Shown piece after piece: positions 7,807-10,397 of a stretch of 10,397 nucleotides of DNA (positions within the stretch are counted from its first letter, which is position 1; every line of letters starts with the position of its first letter). The position numbers and the translations under genes are program-made. A model generated the notes under the pieces. The model searched no databases. It had not been told where the DNA came from and saw only the letters and a program-made list of their open reading frames with translations. This DNA is from Pseudomonadota bacterium (GTDB lineage: Bacteria; Pseudomonadota; Gammaproteobacteria; Burkholderiales; Burkholderiaceae_D), in contig JAEYIG010000100.1 of assembly GCA_023409175.1 (NCBI GenBank), forward strand, positions 1 through 10,397, given 5' to 3'.

Positions 7807-7900
7807 GATCTCACTTTGTCGTCAGTTAACCCGGTTGCCCGGTACGGCAATCCATTAGTGTGTGTTTAAGTATATGAATATTGTATCGTAAGAAACCCTT

Positions 7901-8659
7901 TTATACTTCCCGGGTTTGTTCAAAGACCTGGCAGAGTGGGCAGTTGTTACTTGTATTCCATGAGGCGATCGTCGGCAGATTGATCACGCGACCAAGGTGT
8001 TCGTTGAATGTCTCCCGCGAAACCGGATAAGCGCCAAGGGACGCCAGATGGGACGTTTCCTGTTGGCAATCGATCAGTTCGACACCGTTTTGCCGGAGAA
8101 AGAAAACCAGATGGGCCAGGGCGATCTTGGATGCGTCGCTGACACGGGAGAACATCGATTCGCCAAAAAACATTTTGCCCAGACAAATGCCATAGGCTCC
8201 TCCGACGAGCTGATTGTCAAGCCATAACTCGGACGAATGGGCAATTCCCATCTTGTGGAGCGTAATGTAACTCCGGATAATTTCTTCGGTGATCCATGTA
8301 CCGTCGGCATGCCGTCTTGGCCCGGCACATTCCAGAATGACCCGCTCGAATGCCGAGTCGAATGTCAGTTTCCACCGGCCATCCGAATGAATGCTTTTAT
8401 GGATCTGTTTCAGCTTCTTTTTCAGGCTGCGGGACACGAGGAATGCATCTGTCGGCAGGACCATACGGGGATCGGTACTCCACCATAAAATCGGTTGCCC
8501 TTCCGAAAACCAGGGGAAAATGCCGTGACGATAGGCTTCAATCAGACGTTCCGGTGACAAGTCTGCACCGGCTGCCAACAGGCCGGGGAAACCGGTTGTT
8601 GCATCCAGTGCATTTAAGACGTCTGGAAAGGGATCGTCCTGTTTGAGCCAGGGAATCAT
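7901..8659 (-). CDS. aat: Leucyl/phenylalanyl-tRNA--protein transferase
   Basis: Aat moves Leu or Phe from charged tRNA onto the N-terminal Arg or Lys of proteins, making them ClpS/ClpAP substrates (bacterial N-end rule). The 252-residue product has the family blocks [32 protein letters not shown] (59-65), GGAYGICLG and FFGESMFSR with Glu167 (E. coli Glu156). It also has [16 protein letters not shown] with Gln199, matching E. coli Gln188. The C-terminal tail carries an extra CPLC motif (Cys240, Cys243) that I do not recall from E. coli Aat. No clear Shine-Dalgarno sequence precedes the ATG at 8659. No Ate-type arginyltransferase (which sometimes neighbours aat) is in the window. Identification is secure. 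Confidence 0.96.
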   Translation of the reverse strand: MIPWLKQDDPFPDVLNALDATTGFPGLLAAGADLSPERLIEAYRHGIFPWFSEGQPILWWSTDPRMVLPTDAFLVSRSLKKKLKQIHKSIHSDGRWKLTFDSAFERVILECAGPRRHADGTWITEEIIRSYITLHKMGIAHSSELWLDNQLVGGAYGICLGKMFFGESMFSRVSDASKIALAHLVFFLRQNGVELIDCQQETSHLASLGAYPVSRETFNEHLGRVINLPTIASWNTSNNCPLCQVFEQTREV

Positions 8660-8737
8660 GGATTGTCGTCACTTGTAAATTGAATCGGTGAGACTTGGTT
8701 CAATGTATTGTTGGGCGGGTCTGAATGGCGATGCCGA

Positions 8738-9163
8738 TTATTTTTTCATTTTTGCGTGTTTGACGATAGCGTCACCGAGTTCCTTGACGTCCCATTTTAC
8801 TGTTGCGACGGCAGCCCTTTTTTCCTTGAAATTCGTATGTTTCGGGTCTACGGCCTCAACCAGAATGACAGGAATTTTCAGTTTTTTGGCCGTCTCCAGT
8901 TCCAGATTGAGCCATCGCCTGTATTCTTCGAAAACACCTGCCAGAATGACCAGGCATGATGCCTCTTTCATCTGGGTTTCAATGGCGGCGGCGAGAGCCT
9001 TGTTGGATGGAAGGAACTGAACGGGATCGTCTTTTGACACGCTGTAATATTCATAAGCGAAATCCTCTGTGGCCAGACGGTAATTTTCCATCAGACTCGT
9101 TATTCTTTCCGTGCCATCCTGTTCAGCCCAGCTGTAGCTTAAGAAAATGGGATACGTCGCCAT
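8738..9163 (-). CDS. Small TIR-like (DUF1863/ThsB-type fold) protein
   Basis: The 141-residue product is a single TIR-like domain with no signal peptide or membrane segment. It opens with the TIR strand A box (PIFLSYSWAEQDG, 5-17) and continues with a strand ending SCLVILAG (69-76). YRRWLNLELETAKKLKIPVILVE (81-103) matches the W-x3-E pattern of the family, with Trp84 and Glu88 as candidate active-site residues. Known relatives include ThsB of the Thoeris anti-phage system, which makes an NAD-derived signal, and many standalone proteins of unknown role. No ThsA (SIR2/SLOG or membrane effector) is in the window. The ATG at 9163 has a GGAG site about 10 nt upstream. It lies 47 bp downstream of the nudix gene and 78 bp upstream of aat, all on the minus strand. 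Its GC content and codon use do not look foreign by eye. Fold call good; enzymatic activity and role unproven. Confidence 0.8.
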   Translation of the reverse strand: MATYPIFLSYSWAEQDGTERITSLMENYRLATEDFAYEYYSVSKDDPVQFLPSNKALAAAIETQMKEASCLVILAGVFEEYRRWLNLELETAKKLKIPVILVEAVDPKHTNFKEKRAAVATVKWDVKELGDAIVKHAKMKK

Positions 9164-9210
9164 AAATTACAATCTCCAGTTCGTTATAAACAATCAAACA
9201 GCCAAATCCA

Positions 9211-9768
9211 TTATTTCGGCAAATCAAGCGTATGGAAACCGAAATTGCCGCCAGTCAGAATTTTCTTGCGATCTTCCAGATAAAATTTCAACGCATATTT
9301 TATCGTCGAAAAAGCCAGATTATCCCAGGGAATTTCACTTTCACGGAAAAGACGGGTTTCAAGGGTTTCTTCTCCCGGCGAGAATTCCGTGTTTTCAAGC
9401 TGGCCGAGATAAAACAGATGTACCTGATGATAAACAGGGAGGTTCATCAGTGAAAACAGCTTCGAAATTTTGACATTCGCTCCCGCTTCTTCTTGTGTCT
9501 CACGAACGGCAGCCTGTTCCGTCGTTTCGTCATTTTCCATAAAGCCGCCGGGCAGCGTCCAGAACCCGTGACGCGGTGCTATGGCACGGCGACACAACAG
9601 AATAGAGGTTTCATTCGACTTCGATTCCCATGCAGGAATACTGCAAACGACGATCTTCGGATTTTCGTAATGAATCGTCTTGCAGTTGGGACAAACATGC
9701 CTCGGCATATTGTCCAGTGGAGGAATGTCGATAATGACGGGGTGGCCGCATTGTGAACAGAATTTCAT
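9211..9768 (-). CDS. NUDIX hydrolase with N-terminal zinc ribbon
   Basis: The 185-residue product starts with a four-cysteine zinc ribbon (Cys4, Cys7, Cys26, Cys29; CSQCG and CPNCK). A NUDIX domain follows, with a complete Nudix box from Gly75 to Ala97: G-x5-E81-x7-R89-E90-T-x-E93-E94-x-G96-A. NUDIX enzymes cleave nucleoside diphosphates linked to another group and need Mg or Mn. The zinc-ribbon plus NUDIX layout resembles a family whose plant member AtNUDX23 hydrolyses FAD and ADP-ribose. It is shorter than NudC-type NADH pyrophosphatases and lacks an obvious NudC signature, so NADH or RNA-cap activity is not supported. The substrate is inferred only by family. It is the first gene of the minus-strand run nudix, TIR-like, aat, pyrD, tas. 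No strong Shine-Dalgarno sequence precedes the ATG at 9768. Confidence 0.93.
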   Translation of the reverse strand: MKFCSQCGHPVIIDIPPLDNMPRHVCPNCKTIHYENPKIVVCSIPAWESKSNETSILLCRRAIAPRHGFWTLPGGFMENDETTEQAAVRETQEEAGANVKISKLFSLMNLPVYHQVHLFYLGQLENTEFSPGEETLETRLFRESEIPWDNLAFSTIKYALKFYLEDRKKILTGGNFGFHTLDLPK

Positions 9769-9825
9769 GAATCGGAACGCTTGCCGGTCTGTAAAAGTCT
9801 TAAAAAGAATCGAATGCCAAAGTAT

Positions 9826-9862
9826 AAAGCAGGTATTCTGCTAATTGATACTGCTTTGACAA
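9826..9862 (-). promoter_or_regulatory. Candidate nudix promoter with an imperfect dyad
   Basis: On the minus strand TTGTCA (9862-9857) and CAGAAT (9840-9835), spaced 16 bp, form a modest sigma70-type pair about 67 bp before the nudix ATG. AAAGCAGGTAT (9826-9836) and ATACTGCTTT (9848-9857) are near-perfect inverted arms with one bulged G that flank this promoter. Both are predictions from sequence only. Confidence 0.3.
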
Positions 9863-9931
9863 AACGAAAGCCATCTTACCCTCTTTTATAAAACTTCAAA
9901 AGACAGACACGGTAATGCCACTGGAAGGGAT

Positions 9932-9965
9932 AAAAAGAACGAAAAAAACGAATAAAACAGGAAAA
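9932..9965 (+). promoter_or_regulatory. Phased A-tracts upstream of the tRNA promoter
   Basis: Four A-runs, at 9932-9936, 9942-9948, 9954-9957 and 9962-9965, have centres about 11, 10.5 and 8 bp apart. That approximates the helical repeat and suggests bent DNA. They lie 26-59 bp upstream of the -35 hexamer of tRNA-fMet, further out than a classical UP element. A role in strong stable-RNA transcription is inference. Confidence 0.4.
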
Positions 9966-9990
9966 TGGCCTTGCATACGCTTATTCGCCC

Positions 9991-10019
9991 TTGTAATGGA
10001 AACAAGTTTCCTTTATAAT
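9991..10019 (+). promoter_or_regulatory. Promoter of tRNA-fMet
   Basis: TTGTAA (9991-9996) and a perfect TATAAT (10014-10019) are spaced 17 bp. This puts the start of transcription about 8 nt ahead of the mature tRNA. The spacer holds a perfect palindrome, GGAAACAAGTTTCC (9998-10011). Confidence 0.85.
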
Positions 10020-10033
10020 TCTATGCTTACAGA

Positions 10034-10110
<77 letters not shown>

Positions 10111-10119
10111 TGTTTAGAT

Positions 10120-10150
10120 ACGCCGCTGGAAGAGCAATCTTTAGCGGCGT
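10120..10150 (+). terminator. Strong hairpin after tRNA-fMet, poor T-tract
   Basis: ACGCCGCT (10120-10127) pairs with AGCGGCGT (10143-10150). The stem continues, after one bulged G, through GAAGA/TCTTT to a GCAA tetraloop (10134-10137). It starts 9 nt after the tRNA CCA end. The bases that follow (TGTCATATCC) are not a T-run, so it may act as a processing or stability hairpin, or as a weak terminator. Confidence 0.5.
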
Positions 10151-10229
10151 TGTCATATCCGGTGCAAACTGCTTGTCTCCTTTCCTGATGATGGCAATGT
10201 TGAGTCAAACATCCCCAAACATGATTCTC

Positions 10230-10263
10230 CCTGTTTCCATTTGCTTCTTGTTCAGGAAACAGG
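10230..10263. repeat. 9-bp perfect inverted repeat CCTGTTTCC/GGAAACAGG
   Basis: The arms at 10230-10238 and 10255-10263 are perfect complements around a 16-nt loop. No T-run follows on either strand, so a rho-independent terminator is not supported. The GTTTCC/GGAAAC core is the same as in the tRNA promoter spacer palindrome. Apart from this repeat and the tRNA hairpin, nothing is recognised in 10111-10293. Confidence 0.45.
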
Positions 10264-10293
10264 TATTTCGCTCAGGTCAATGATGTGGAGTCA

Positions 10294-10397
10294 TCAAGGT
10301 TTGCTGATAATAAGGCGTCCATCTCCGCTTGGGGTGATTTCCGGTTTTTCGCGTATCGCCGAAACAAATACTTCCCGGATACTGATACCCATATTTT
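10294..10397 (-). CDS. Possible 3' end of an unknown minus-strand gene
   Basis: One minus-strand frame enters from the right edge and gives 33 residues ending GRLIISKP before TGA at 10296-10294. It contains an internal ATG, so it could also be a very short complete ORF. A second frame is open from the same edge to a TGA at 10274-10272, and its ending (LDDSTSLT) is about as plausible by codon use. The choice of frame is therefore uncertain. No family is recognised. Confidence 0.25.
   Translation of the reverse strand, partial: NMGISIREVFVSAIREKPEITPSGDGRLIISKP

Noticed and set aside
8679..8704. 6-bp inverted repeat ATTGAA/TTCAAT upstream of aat
   Set aside because: Short arms with a 14-bp spacer in AT-rich DNA are expected by chance, and there is no promoter to tie them to.
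10115..10283. Plus-strand open frame running through and past tRNA-fMet
   Set aside because: It begins upstream of and passes through the tRNA and its hairpin, with no ribosome binding site and no family resemblance.

Overview
The window looks like chromosomal core DNA from a betaproteobacterium of the Burkholderiales. Oxalobacteraceae, possibly Oxalobacter, is my best guess. The basis is the GlnS, PlsY, PyrD, Aat and GstA sequences, an E. coli-like initiator tRNA, and a base composition near 50% GC. The genus is inference. No insertion sequence, phage gene, CRISPR array or integrase is visible.

Layout, left to right. (1) Positions 1-575 hold the 5' part of a minus-strand endonuclease/exonuclease/phosphatase-family gene that runs off the left edge. 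(2) plsY (phospholipid synthesis, +) converges on a NarL/FixJ-type response regulator (-), with only 12 bp between their stop codons. (3) The response regulator and glnS (+) are divergent. Their short intergenic region carries a perfect 10-bp inverted repeat overlapped by a second dyad. (4) glnS converges on an M48 lipoprotein metalloprotease (-), and a strong bidirectional terminator separates them. (5) A beta-class glutathione S-transferase (+) follows, with a perfect 15-bp palindrome in its likely promoter and a terminator shared with the next gene. (6) A run of five minus-strand genes fills 5691-9768. In transcription order they are a zinc-ribbon NUDIX hydrolase, a small TIR-like protein, aat, pyrD and a Tas-like aldo/keto reductase, with gaps of 47, 78, 94 and 31 bp. 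(7) A solitary initiator tRNA-fMet gene (+) has a good sigma70-type promoter, phased A-tracts upstream and a hairpin downstream. (8) The right edge may hold the 3' end of another minus-strand gene.

Most genes are housekeeping: membrane lipid synthesis, aminoacylation, initiator tRNA, pyrimidine synthesis, N-end-rule tagging and envelope proteolysis. The least ordinary gene is the TIR-like protein at 8738-9163. It belongs to the fold family that includes Thoeris ThsB and lies directly downstream of a NUDIX hydrolase whose relatives cleave ADP-ribose- or FAD-like dinucleotides. Neither a ThsA-type effector nor any other defence gene is in the window, so a nucleotide-signalling role for the pair is only a hypothesis. 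The other items worth a second look are short dyads in the promoter regions of glnS/response regulator, gst, nudix and tRNA-fMet.
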